From HXMU1420-13 sp965229525 (GTDB lineage Bacteria; Bacteroidota; Rhodothermia; Balneolales; Balneolaceae): DNA of 64,000 nucleotides. Both the position numbers and the translations under genes were made by a program. The stretch lies in the NCBI GenBank assembly GCA_965229525.1, contig OZ245886.1:3534001-3598000 (forward strand), read 5' to 3'. Position 1 is the stretch's first letter. Each line of letters starts with the position of its first letter. The notes below the pieces were generated by a model, which was not told where the DNA came from, made no database searches, and was given only the letters and a program-made list of their open reading frames with translations. This document shows, one piece after another, positions 17,364 through 25,061 of the stretch.

Positions 17364-17384
17364 TTATCCACCTAGTTTTCCACA
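17364..17384 (+). other. Two DnaA-box-like 9-mers
   Basis: TTATCCACC at 17364 and TTTTCCACA at 17376, each one base from the consensus TTATCCACA, three bases apart. Replication genes other than holA are absent nearby, so an origin is not implied; a DnaA titration or regulatory site is possible. Confidence 0.3.
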
Positions 17385-17508
17385 AAAGTGCGTTTTAGGC
17401 ATCATTTACAAGGGTAAATCATTGGGTCGTTGACTAATTATAGAAATGTCAATATTTCATCAGAGAGTTAGTCAGAAAAAATTAGGAATAGATATATCAG
17501 ATATTTGT

Positions 17509-17540
17509 TCATTCCTTGCCTGCCTGTCGGCAGACAGGTT
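17509..17540 (-). repeat. Dispersed palindromic repeat (copy 2)
   Basis: Reverse-orientation copy of 9867-9898 with one mismatch over 32 bp; core palindrome CCTGTCTGCCGACAGGCAGG. Confidence 0.75.
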
Positions 17541-17569
17541 GAATATTGATTATTCCTAATTCCTAATTC

Positions 17570-17779
17570 TCATATTCCTAACTCAACTTTTCTCAGCAAC
17601 CGGAGAAGATCCATTAATCGGCGGCCGTCTTTCGAAGAAAATGCCAGTTCCCGGAGATCATCATCGGAAACCAGCACTTCCTCGAAAGCGTCTCTCTCTG
17701 TCGCCGTTAGTTTCTCATCCACATAATCGACCACGTACTCTTCGATTATGGGATGGTATTCTTTCTCCATAAAATCCAT
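17570..17779 (-). CDS. Small anti-sigma-like or hypothetical protein
   Basis: 69 residues, acidic in the first half (EEYVVDYVDEKLTATERDAFEEVLVSD) and basic toward the end (GRRLMDLLRLLRKVEL). The pattern 'VVDYVDEKLTATER..FE..L' resembles the N-terminal helices of zinc-finger anti-sigma proteins, but no HxxxCxxC is present. It lies 44 bp downstream of the ECF sigma gene on the same strand, where anti-sigma genes are usually found. I infer a partner of that sigma factor, at moderate confidence. Confidence 0.6.
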   Translation of the reverse strand: MDFMEKEYHPIIEEYVVDYVDEKLTATERDAFEEVLVSDDDLRELAFSSKDGRRLMDLLRLLRKVELGI

Positions 17780-17823
17780 ACTCAGGGGGTTGGTTAGTTT
17801 CCTTTCCCTCTTTAATCCTTAAA

Positions 17824-18435
17824 TCAAAAAGATGTTCCCAGATCCACATAGTCTCCAATCTTTTTGCTGATTTGCGCTCTCCCTCTATTTATTCTCGATT
17901 TTACTGTTCCCATTGGAACATCTAATTTTTCTGATATCTCTTCATAGCTCAACTGTTCGATGTCTCTCAAGATTACTACGTTTTTAAACTCATCCTGCAG
18001 GCTGTCTAACGCTTCTTCCAGCTTTTGAAGACTTAGATTCTGATGTAATTCCTCGTCTTGAAGAATCGCTGAATCTTCCAAGATCATTTCGAAAGCATCC
18101 GGATCACTTTCGTCTTTGTGAATTGAAACAAGCTGCATTCTCTTCTTTTTCTTGTATAAACTCTTGGCCAAATTGATAGCAATGGTGTACATCCAGGTAC
18201 TGAACTTTGCGATTCTTTCGTAGCTATGCCTGCTTTTGTGAACTCTTAGAAAAGTTTCCTGAACCAAATCCTCACAATCCTGATGATTCTGCGTGTACCT
18301 GAATAAAAAGTTGTGAAGTCGGTCGTTATAGCGTAGTACTAATTCAGTAAACGCCGATTCTTTCCCCATTTGAACGTACTCCATTAAGTCTTCGTCGCTG
18401 TAGGTGGCTACTGCCGTATGCTTGAACGCAGTCAT
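17824..18435 (-). CDS. ECF-type RNA polymerase sigma factor
   Basis: 203 residues from the ATG at 18435 (MTAFKHT); the frame is open to a TTG at 18480, only eight bases from the holA stop. Region 2 is DCEDLVQETFLRVHKSRHSY...FSTWMYTIAINLAKS. Region 4 contains the helix-turn-helix LSYEEISEKLDVPMGTVKSRINRGR. These features define group 4 (ECF) sigma factors, which direct polymerase to small stress or envelope regulons. The small downstream gene may encode its regulator. Its targets cannot be read from the sequence. Confidence 0.92.
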   Translation of the reverse strand: MTAFKHTAVATYSDEDLMEYVQMGKESAFTELVLRYNDRLHNFLFRYTQNHQDCEDLVQETFLRVHKSRHSYERIAKFSTWMYTIAINLAKSLYKKKKRMQLVSIHKDESDPDAFEMILEDSAILQDEELHQNLSLQKLEEALDSLQDEFKNVVILRDIEQLSYEEISEKLDVPMGTVKSRINRGRAQISKKIGDYVDLGTSF

Positions 18436-18487
18436 CTTGATATTTTCCCAATTTAGTTCCAGTTCTAGTTTCTGGATCAATCAGTGA

Positions 18488-19540
18488 TTAACCGATTAAT
18501 CGCTTGACCAGAAGGAATAAAATGGACGTGGTATCAAGTGTGGAGAATCCTTTGATGGATTTGTCGGCATCAAGAAGTGCTTCGAAAACTCGAGGCATAT
18601 CTGCATACTGGAAATTGGCGGCGTCTTTCCAAAGTCGGTCGAAGTACCAGGCATTCATTCCCATTTGGGCTTGGACCTGGGCTTTTCCCATTCCTTTTTC
18701 GGCAAGACGTCTAATCTGCCAAATATTAACAAACACACTGTAAAAGAATCCCACGAGCCGAATCAATTCCCCCGTGTCTGATTTACTGTGTTGCAATATT
18801 TGTTCCGATATATAAAGTGCTTGATTGAGATCCCGCCGAATAATGGCTTCTTTTAGCTCAATCGCCGAATATTCGCGATAAGTGCCGATTATTTCTTTTA
18901 CATCGGCTTCCGTGACTTCATGTTTTGTGTCCACAAAAGTGCACACTTTGTCTATTTCACTAGACAAAAGCTGGAGGTTGTTCCCAACAAATTGACCTAA
19001 AAGTTGAGCTGCACCTGGTTGAATTCTCTTGTGGTGATGTGAATCTACCCAGCTTATAATCCAATCAGGAATCATATAATCTGGCATAGGCTCGAAATTG
19101 AAAAAACCAACATTAGGACTTTTAGAAATCGCCTTGCCAATCTTTGTATTACTAGCTGGCTTTCCAGTATCAAAGAAAACTACTAAACATGATGGATTTG
19201 GTTGCTCTAGAAAAGGAATAAAATCATTCATATCCCCTTCTCCGGAAGCTCCCTTTGTAACCTGTAGGAAATTGCGTACGATAAGAACTCGACGTTCTGC
19301 CATCATTGGAAAACTGCGAGCGATGGCTAGCACCTTAGCAGGAGTTACATCCTGACCATACAACAAATCGAAATTGAAATCTTTCTCGTGTGCAGGTAAC
19401 ACATTAGAGAACTTCTCAACCAGCTGATCTAAATAAAACTCCTCTTCTCCATACAAATAGTAAACCGGTTTCAGGGCTCCAGTTTGAAGATGAGATAAAA
19501 TAGTTTGGTAATGATCTGCGCTAGTTGCCCGTTTTGCCAT
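18488..19540 (-). CDS. holA: DNA polymerase III delta subunit
   Basis: 350 residues, the normal length for HolA. The N-terminus has the family segment PVYYLYGEEEFYLDQLVEKF, then FPMMAERRVLIVRNF and LVVFFDTGKPAS from the AAA-like domains. The C-terminal collar domain follows (DLNQALYISEQILQHS...LIRLVGFFYSVFVNIWQIRRL). Delta opens the beta clamp as part of the clamp loader. It shares strand and close spacing (8 to 52 bp depending on start choice) with the downstream sigma gene and may be co-transcribed with it. Confidence 0.94.
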   Translation of the reverse strand: MAKRATSADHYQTILSHLQTGALKPVYYLYGEEEFYLDQLVEKFSNVLPAHEKDFNFDLLYGQDVTPAKVLAIARSFPMMAERRVLIVRNFLQVTKGASGEGDMNDFIPFLEQPNPSCLVVFFDTGKPASNTKIGKAISKSPNVGFFNFEPMPDYMIPDWIISWVDSHHHKRIQPGAAQLLGQFVGNNLQLLSSEIDKVCTFVDTKHEVTEADVKEIIGTYREYSAIELKEAIIRRDLNQALYISEQILQHSKSDTGELIRLVGFFYSVFVNIWQIRRLAEKGMGKAQVQAQMGMNAWYFDRLWKDAANFQYADMPRVFEALLDADKSIKGFSTLDTTSILFLLVKRLIG

Positions 19541-19552
19541 TGACAGAAAATA

Positions 19553-20205
19553 TCAATTTACTGCTTCTAAATCGTCTTGATTCATCGAACTTTTTAAAAA
19601 ACCCGTTACCAACATCCACTGTGCCAAATAGTACGTAGCCATGACAAGCACCCTCTCAAAAGGTATCTGATAAACGAATTTATTTATAGCTATCATGAAT
19701 CAGAAAGAATAAAAAATAAACCACCATAAACTGCCCATTTTAGTGGTAGCATTGAGCCTATTGCAAAGAAACCCATCACTGCAATAACTACCAAATAAGC
19801 AAAAACTGGGATCATCATATTGTCGAGATTTGGATACAACAAAACAATCATTCCAGTAAGATACAAAGTTAAAAACAGTGTTAACCCGGTACGATTTTTT
19901 TCTTTTTTTCGGTAATGATAAAAGATAGATGCATACAGAACCTGGGCAACAAGAAAAGCCGATAATCCATACACAAATAAATCGAAGTGAAGTAAGATGT
20001 CGCCCGCTGCAGATGCTATCAATGCACCAAAAAGATTTTTACCCTGTTTGAATTGTTCATCCTTCGAGACTTCAATAATCAAGAGAACAATTGGAAATAC
20101 TTTAAACATCCAATGAACACGCAACTCAGTGACGAATTGCAAGGCAACATATACAACTGCAAAGAAAGAAAAAGCTATGGTTGTGTTGCGAGTCATGTAC
20201 TCCAA
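19553..20205 (-). pseudogene. YhhN-type (lysoplasmalogenase family) membrane protein, frameshifted
   Basis: Two frames that belong together. 20205-19693 gives 170 residues ending GGLFFILSDS, exactly at the conserved SDS motif, and then meets TGA. Starting at the overlapping ATG (19696) a 47-residue frame gives MIAINKFVYQIPFERVLVMATYYLAQW, the expected last helices. Together they make about 216 residues, the family's length. One missing base at about 19695 explains the break. The junction reads ATGA, so coupled translation of two half-proteins cannot be excluded. The family hydrolyses lysoplasmalogens or makes related lipid changes in the membrane. Confidence 0.85.
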
Positions 20206-20305
20206 AAATCATTGTTGATACGTAGAGTTTAAGGGATTCCTTTTGTATTTACTAAGATTGAATCAATAATCTTTCGTTAATTAAATCAATTTAAAAAGGT
20301 GGGTA

Positions 20306-20491
20306 ATGGGGTTATTTTGGGATTTAGTCCAACTATCGGAACTAGATAGACAACAATAACAAGCTGATTCTTTAGAAGTCAGAGTTACAAGATTAAAAAG
20401 TGAGTAGTTTGAAACTCGAGCACTTTTAATTAAAACTCTATATGTACTGAAAGAGCATATTGGTAATGATATTGATGGTGAAACAGGTTAA
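20306..20491 (+). pseudogene. Remnant of a small protein gene with two in-frame stops
   Basis: Reading from the ATG at 20306 gives MGLFWDLVQLSELDRQQ-stop, then ADSLEVRVTRLKSE-stop, then LIKTLYVLKEHIGNDIDGETG and a final TAA at 20489. The whole has the coiled-coil plus 'DIDGD' pattern of small Bacteroidota-type proteins of about 60 residues. TAA at codon 18 and TAG at codon 34 are each one step from Gln or Glu codons. The end overlaps the stop of the convergent MFS gene by four bases. I read it as a decayed gene; the original function is unknown. Confidence 0.65.
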
Positions 20492-21789
20492 GCGATTTTT
20501 CTAAATCGAATTGAAAGCGCACTAATTACAATCATCAGTATAGCCGGCATTAGAAAAATACTGGTTCCGAAAAAGCTGTAAATAAATCCACCGGAAATCA
20601 GCCCGATTATCGAAGCAAGGCTACCTGTGCTGCTAGCATAGCCCTGTATTGCTCCTTGGTGTTCACTCCCTCCTATTTTGGCTAAAATTGATAAGAATGA
20701 TGGCCACATGATTCCATTCCCACCGGCAAATAGTACAATTGCAATATACAACACAACAATATTTGATTGAGTGTAAAGGAAAAAGCCAACTGCAAGTAAT
20801 ACTGAACCTGTAATTATAAGAACGGTTTCGCTAAAATATTTTGATAAAAAACCAAGCACAGGACCTTGCACTGTTACCATAACAGTTCCCATCAATGAAA
20901 AGTAAATTCCGAGTTTAAATAGGTTCCATTCTAAGGTTTGAATGGCGTGAACCGGAAATGAGACATAGAAAAAGTTGAAAGCTAGAAAAATCAGGAAATA
21001 CATCATCAACATAAACCCAACATTCGGTAATCTGATTACCTGAGATAATCCCATTTTTTCTAAATCCGATTTTTGAAAACAATCTTTCTGCTCCGAGTTA
21101 AGTATTTTCTTGAATTGTCCTGTCTGAACCATATCCTTCATTGCACATGGGTTGGTTTCTTTCAGGTAAAACTGAATGATTCCTATGGCAATCAAAGAGA
21201 TTAACATTGTGGCAAATACCGGTAGGATCTCACCTAATACTGTTCCACCTAGTACACCAGCTAATGCCGGACCAATGATAAATCCAAGATTTGCAGAGGC
21301 TGCCATTTTCCCAAAGTTGGTCTTTCGATTAGAATCATCGCTGATATCGCTTAAGTAGGCATTTGCAACGGATATATTTCCGCCAGTGATTCCATCAAGT
21401 GCGCGAGCCCCGAATAACATCAATAGCGGAAGGGATAAAATAAATGCCCCCAAATAGGCATTCTCAATATCAAGAAGAGGATTATTTGGAATTATTAGGG
21501 CAATCAAAAACATCACCCAAGCAGCAAACGTCCCAATTTGGCTAAGTAATAAGATTCTCTTTCTTCCTAGAGAGTCCGACCATCGCCCCAGAATAGGTGC
21601 ACCAATAAGTTGAAAAAAAGAATAGGTTGCTCCAAGAATTCCATAAACCAATTCATTTCCACCAAATTTGATTACAAGTACAATCAAAAATGGAAGAATT
21701 AAGCTGTAGCCAAGTGCTCCAATAAAATTTACTAGTAGTATTGGAAACACATTGGTTTTAGGTGTCTCAATTTCGAGGATGTCTTTCAT
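20488..21789 (-). CDS. MFS transporter (TetA/multidrug-like)
   Basis: 433 residues with twelve membrane segments. The loop after helix 2 carries GRWSDSLGRKRILL, the MFS signature (GxxxDxxGRR-like), and helix 5 has LGFIIGPALAGVLGG, the motif typical of drug antiporters. A central charged loop (KILNSEQKDCFQKSDLEKMGL) divides the halves. It probably exports a small molecule with proton exchange; the substrate is unknown. It is a single gene, convergent with the remnant at 20306 and divergent from the bactofilin gene. Confidence 0.88.
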   Translation of the reverse strand: MKDILEIETPKTNVFPILLVNFIGALGYSLILPFLIVLVIKFGGNELVYGILGATYSFFQLIGAPILGRWSDSLGRKRILLLSQIGTFAAWVMFLIALIIPNNPLLDIENAYLGAFILSLPLLMLFGARALDGITGGNISVANAYLSDISDDSNRKTNFGKMAASANLGFIIGPALAGVLGGTVLGEILPVFATMLISLIAIGIIQFYLKETNPCAMKDMVQTGQFKKILNSEQKDCFQKSDLEKMGLSQVIRLPNVGFMLMMYFLIFLAFNFFYVSFPVHAIQTLEWNLFKLGIYFSLMGTVMVTVQGPVLGFLSKYFSETVLIITGSVLLAVGFFLYTQSNIVVLYIAIVLFAGGNGIMWPSFLSILAKIGGSEHQGAIQGYASSTGSLASIIGLISGGFIYSFFGTSIFLMPAILMIVISALSIRFRKIA

Positions 21790-21943
21790 TCGGCAGTATA
21801 CGTGTTGGCATGGTAAAGTGAAAATTTGGCTGAATATTGAAGTTCGTATTAAATAAAATCACACTTCCTTAATATCTGCTTCACATCTTAAAAATAGATT
21901 CAGTTATTTCGTAATAAATACGGTCAAGATTACTCTTAGAATT

Positions 21944-22336
21944 ATGAAAGATACAAGGACTAACAACACCAGCTACATCGCTGAGGGCACTACTCTCAAA
22001 GCTAATATGACCAGTGAAGGCAACATTCATATCTCAGGTATTGTCGATGGAGAAATTATCACCAAGCAACACCTAATTCTTAACGATACTGGAAAAATTA
22101 CTGGCAATACCATTGCTAACACTGCCATGATATCCGGTTATATTGAAGGCGATCTAAGAGTTACAGAGACACTGAAAATTCATGCAAATGCAAAGATTAA
22201 TGGTAATATCTTTGCGAAGCATTTAGTTACAGAAGAAGGTGCCGAGATTAATGGAATTCTACGTACTGGAAAAGATGTAAAAGTCTTAGCTGAACAGATT
22301 ATTAAAGAAGTTCCTTTACAGAAAAAAGCCGGTTAA
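21944..22336 (+). CDS. Bactofilin (polymer-forming cytoskeletal protein)
   Basis: 130 residues. The core is a right-handed beta-helix with the bactofilin (DUF583) spacing (SYIAEGTTLKANMTSEGNI, HISGIVDGEI, GYIEGDLRVTETLKI, AKINGNIFAKHLVTEEGAEI). Short unstructured ends are usual. Bactofilins form nucleotide-free filaments at the inner membrane and help shape cells or place wall enzymes. It stands 64 bp before the YfcC-like carrier, but a functional link is not expected. Confidence 0.92.
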   Translation: MKDTRTNNTSYIAEGTTLKANMTSEGNIHISGIVDGEIITKQHLILNDTGKITGNTIANTAMISGYIEGDLRVTETLKIHANAKINGNIFAKHLVTEEGAEINGILRTGKDVKVLAEQIIKEVPLQKKAG

Positions 22337-22400
22337 TAGCTATTCATTCTTGAATTCTATACTCTTGTAGTTACAATAAATTCTTCGGGTAACTACGTTT

Positions 22401-23888
22401 ATGAAATTCAACTTTCCAACCCCCTACACAGTTTTAATGGGGGTAATCATCATTGCGGCTGCTGCAACCTGGGTCCTCCCTTCTGGACAATATTCTACTA
22501 TTGTGTACGATCAAAACTCTGCAAGTTTTGAAATTAGTTCAACAACCGGGACAAAAACCCTTGAAGGTTCTCAAGCAACATTAGATGAGTTGGGTATTCT
22601 CATCGAATTGGAAAAATTTGAAAGTGGTGATTTATCTCGACCAATTTCAGTTCCAGGCACTTATCAAACGGTTGAAAAGAACCCACAAGGTTTTCTGGCA
22701 ATTTTTCTTGCCCCGATTAAAGGGATGTATGAAGTAATCGACATTGTGATGTTGGTATTAATAATTGGAGGGTTTATTGGGGTATTTAATAGTACCGGTG
22801 CATTGGATGATGGAGTTTCCTTTCTAGCTACTAAACTTAAAGGAAGGGAAAGTTTACTCATCATCATAGTTACCAGCCTTATAGCTATTGGAGGTACCAC
22901 TTTTGGTTTGGCTGAAGAAACATTGGCCTTTTACCCGATTCTAGTTCCAATTTTCCTTGCTGCAGGGTATGATTTGATGGTTCCTGTAGCTGTAATTTTC
23001 ATCGGTTCTTGTATGGGAACCATGGCAAGCACCATCAATCCATTTGCAACAATAATTGCTTCCGATGCCGCAGGAATAAATTGGACGATTGGTTTTTCTA
23101 GTCGACTCGCAATGCTCATACTTGGGACCACTGCATGTATCGCGTATATCGTCAGATATGCAAATCGAGCAAAAACGAATCCAACTAAATCCATTTTGCA
23201 TGGACTGAATATCCAATCTCCTTTTGCTGATGTAAAAACCGGAGAGTTACATAAGCTCGAGTTAAAAACACTATTTCTACTTGTTCTATTCGGTGGAACT
23301 TTTCTGGTTATGATCTTTGGAGTAGCATTTATGCATTGGTGGCTGGAAGAAATGACCGTACTCTTTTTGATCTCTGCCGTACTGATGGCTTTTTTGATGA
23401 GAATCCCCGAAAAGACATTTATATCTCGTTTTGTTGATGGAGCCAAAGATTTACTTGGAGTTTCATTAATTATTGGGATTGCTCGTGGAGTTACTATCAT
23501 TTTGAATGAAGGAAAAGTTTCAGATACGATACTTTATCAATCAGTACAATTGGTAGAAGGAACCTCAGGGTTCATGTTCCTTCCAATGTTATTGGTAGTC
23601 TTTTTTGTGATGGCTTTTTTCATTTCAAGCACATCCGGTCTTGCAGTTCTTACGATGCCAATCATGAGTTCGCTTGGTCAAATGGTTGGAGTGCCGACGG
23701 AGGAAATCGTAAATGCCTATTTATTTGGAATGGGTATTATGCTATTTATCACCCCTGCTAATTTGATTTTACCGTCCTTAGCCATGGTAAATTTGAACTA
23801 TGACTCCTGGATTAAATTCATTTGGCCACTCTTATTGATTTTAGCTGTTTTAAGCGTGGCAATACTTTGGCTTGGGCTATTGATTTAA
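22401..23888 (+). CDS. YfcC-family carrier (C4-dicarboxylate/arginine-ornithine type)
   Basis: 495 residues with about twelve membrane helices. It has the family N-terminus PTPYTVLMGVIIIAAAATWVLPSGQY and, after a periplasmic segment, GTTFGLAEETLAFYPILVPI and SCMGTMASTINPFATIIAS, the re-entrant motifs typical of YfcC proteins. Relatives move amino acids, dipeptides or dicarboxylates. A second set, SGLAVLTMPIMSSLG and TPANLILPSLAMV, completes the inverted repeat of the ion-transporter fold. The substrate is not determined. Confidence 0.88.
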   Translation: MKFNFPTPYTVLMGVIIIAAAATWVLPSGQYSTIVYDQNSASFEISSTTGTKTLEGSQATLDELGILIELEKFESGDLSRPISVPGTYQTVEKNPQGFLAIFLAPIKGMYEVIDIVMLVLIIGGFIGVFNSTGALDDGVSFLATKLKGRESLLIIIVTSLIAIGGTTFGLAEETLAFYPILVPIFLAAGYDLMVPVAVIFIGSCMGTMASTINPFATIIASDAAGINWTIGFSSRLAMLILGTTACIAYIVRYANRAKTNPTKSILHGLNIQSPFADVKTGELHKLELKTLFLLVLFGGTFLVMIFGVAFMHWWLEEMTVLFLISAVLMAFLMRIPEKTFISRFVDGAKDLLGVSLIIGIARGVTIILNEGKVSDTILYQSVQLVEGTSGFMFLPMLLVVFFVMAFFISSTSGLAVLTMPIMSSLGQMVGVPTEEIVNAYLFGMGIMLFITPANLILPSLAMVNLNYDSWIKFIWPLLLILAVLSVAILWLGLLI

Positions 23889-23971
23889 TTTAAAAGCAGT
23901 CAATCTGACTCAATGCTAATTTAGGCGTTATCTTTGATGTATAGACTTAAATTTTAAACAACAGAAGTTGT

Positions 23972-24394
23972 ATGCTAAGTCAGGATTATATAATGCGCCA
24001 AATTCAACAGTTCTTTCAGGTGTTGAATACCATTCTTTCACGCGTTAGTAAACTCAGGAACGAAAGTAATCAATCAGATGCAATTGCATATACTAATGAG
24101 GTATTTAAAGAAGAATTCGGTTTCGATATTGATGAACTAACGAAAATGCTTTACGAGCGAGGTATTAACTCATTAAAAAAAGAAACAGGTTTCATCAACG
24201 ATCATTTAGAAATCCTCGCAGATATACTCTATGAATTGGCTGATTCAGGATTTGATGATCAGGCTACACACAATCAAAGCCTTACATATTTCAAACACAG
24301 CTTACAACTATATGAGTTCATCGAACAAGATGAACGAACTTATTCGATTGATCGAAACCTGAAGATCAGTAAGATCAAAGTCTATTTAAACTAG
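23972..24394 (+). CDS. Hypothetical helical protein (possibly DUF6483-like)
   Basis: 140 residues, soluble and mainly helical, beginning LSQDYIMRQIQQFFQVLNTIL, a start I associate with a small uncharacterised family (DUF6483). The C-terminal part (LAEILYELADSG-like, then YFKHSLQLYEFIEQDERTYS) has the look of a single tetratricopeptide-type helical pair. No catalytic motif is visible. It follows the carrier gene by 83 bp on the same strand. Confidence 0.75.
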   Translation: MLSQDYIMRQIQQFFQVLNTILSRVSKLRNESNQSDAIAYTNEVFKEEFGFDIDELTKMLYERGINSLKKETGFINDHLEILADILYELADSGFDDQATHNQSLTYFKHSLQLYEFIEQDERTYSIDRNLKISKIKVYLN

Positions 24395-24501
24395 TATCCC
24401 TGTAATTCTGAAGCCTGTATATATAACTTCCGCATATTCATGTGGTGAATTTGTTGAAGATGTCATGGAGATTATTATGAATCTTAAACCTATTTACCAT
24501 T

Positions 24502-24984
24502 ATGGAAAAAATATTTAAATCCGAAGTTGAAGTAACTGATAATTGGGTCAATTTCTTAGCACTAGAGGCTGCAGCCCTATCTGAAAATAGCGATGAATAC
24601 ATTGATAGATATATGAATCGTCAACTAGATAATCCTCAATTGAAGGAATATTTGGATGAAGAAAGCACTGATACGATTCTATCTGCATTTGATGATGAAG
24701 AAAACGAGCCATTAAATCTAAACTTAACTGAAACGCTATTATTTACTCCAAAATTTAGAATTCGTCTACCAAAGTTTCGAAGATTAAAGCGTGCTATCAG
24801 AAAAGTTTTTTGTGAAGTAATAACGGCACATGTTGACGGTGATATCAAAGATATTATAAAATCTGTTCTAATTGGTCTTATACCTGTATTAGGAGGTGGA
24901 GGTATAGCACCAATTTTACTGCCAATAATTATAGGATATATAGCAAAACTAGTAAAAAAAGGATCAGATGCAGTTTGTGGCTGA
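24502..24984 (+). CDS. Hypothetical protein with acidic N-half and membrane-active-looking C-terminus
   Basis: 160 residues, unrecognised. Residues 1-75 are acidic (EENEPLNLNL). Residues about 80-105 are strongly basic (IRLPKFRRLKRAIRKVF). The end is a glycine-rich hydrophobic segment (LIGLIPVLGGGGIAPILLPI) closed by basic residues and a Cys near the C-terminus, with another Cys at about 106. The pattern of a long acidic leader and a cationic, amphipathic, glycine-rich tail is like some bacteriocin or pore-forming peptide precursors. There is no peptidase or immunity gene beside it, so this is speculation. Confidence 0.7.
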   Translation: MEKIFKSEVEVTDNWVNFLALEAAALSENSDEYIDRYMNRQLDNPQLKEYLDEESTDTILSAFDDEENEPLNLNLTETLLFTPKFRIRLPKFRRLKRAIRKVFCEVITAHVDGDIKDIIKSVLIGLIPVLGGGGIAPILLPIIIGYIAKLVKKGSDAVCG

Positions 24985-24996
24985 TACTCAGGAATA

Positions 24997-25017
24997 CTAA
25001 GGGCTTACTGCCCTTAG
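24997..25017. terminator. Hairpin between convergent genes
   Basis: CTAAGGGC, loop TTACT, GCCCTTAG: a perfect 8-bp stem between the 24502 gene and asnS, which converge. There is no long T-run on either strand, so it is a weak or factor-assisted bidirectional terminator. Confidence 0.55.
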
Positions 25018-25061
25018 GTTCTAAAACCAACAAGCTAAAATCTCACTTTAACTTTTCAAGA

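Larger units (their letters stand above)
17042..17569. other. Gene-poor spacer with repeats and DnaA-box-like words
   Basis: About 530 bp. It contains a tandem heptamer (17043-17076), an AT-rich stretch, a possible 27-codon reading frame on the minus strand (17222-17305), two DnaA-box-like 9-mers (17364-17384) and a dispersed palindrome (17509-17540). No tRNA-like cloverleaf was seen. Confidence 0.6.

Noticed and set aside
14546..20491. Stop-codon recoding as the cause of the interrupted genes
   Set aside because: The interruptions use TAG, TAA and a frameshift, and prfB keeps its TGA-dependent frameshift, so normal termination fits better than an altered code.
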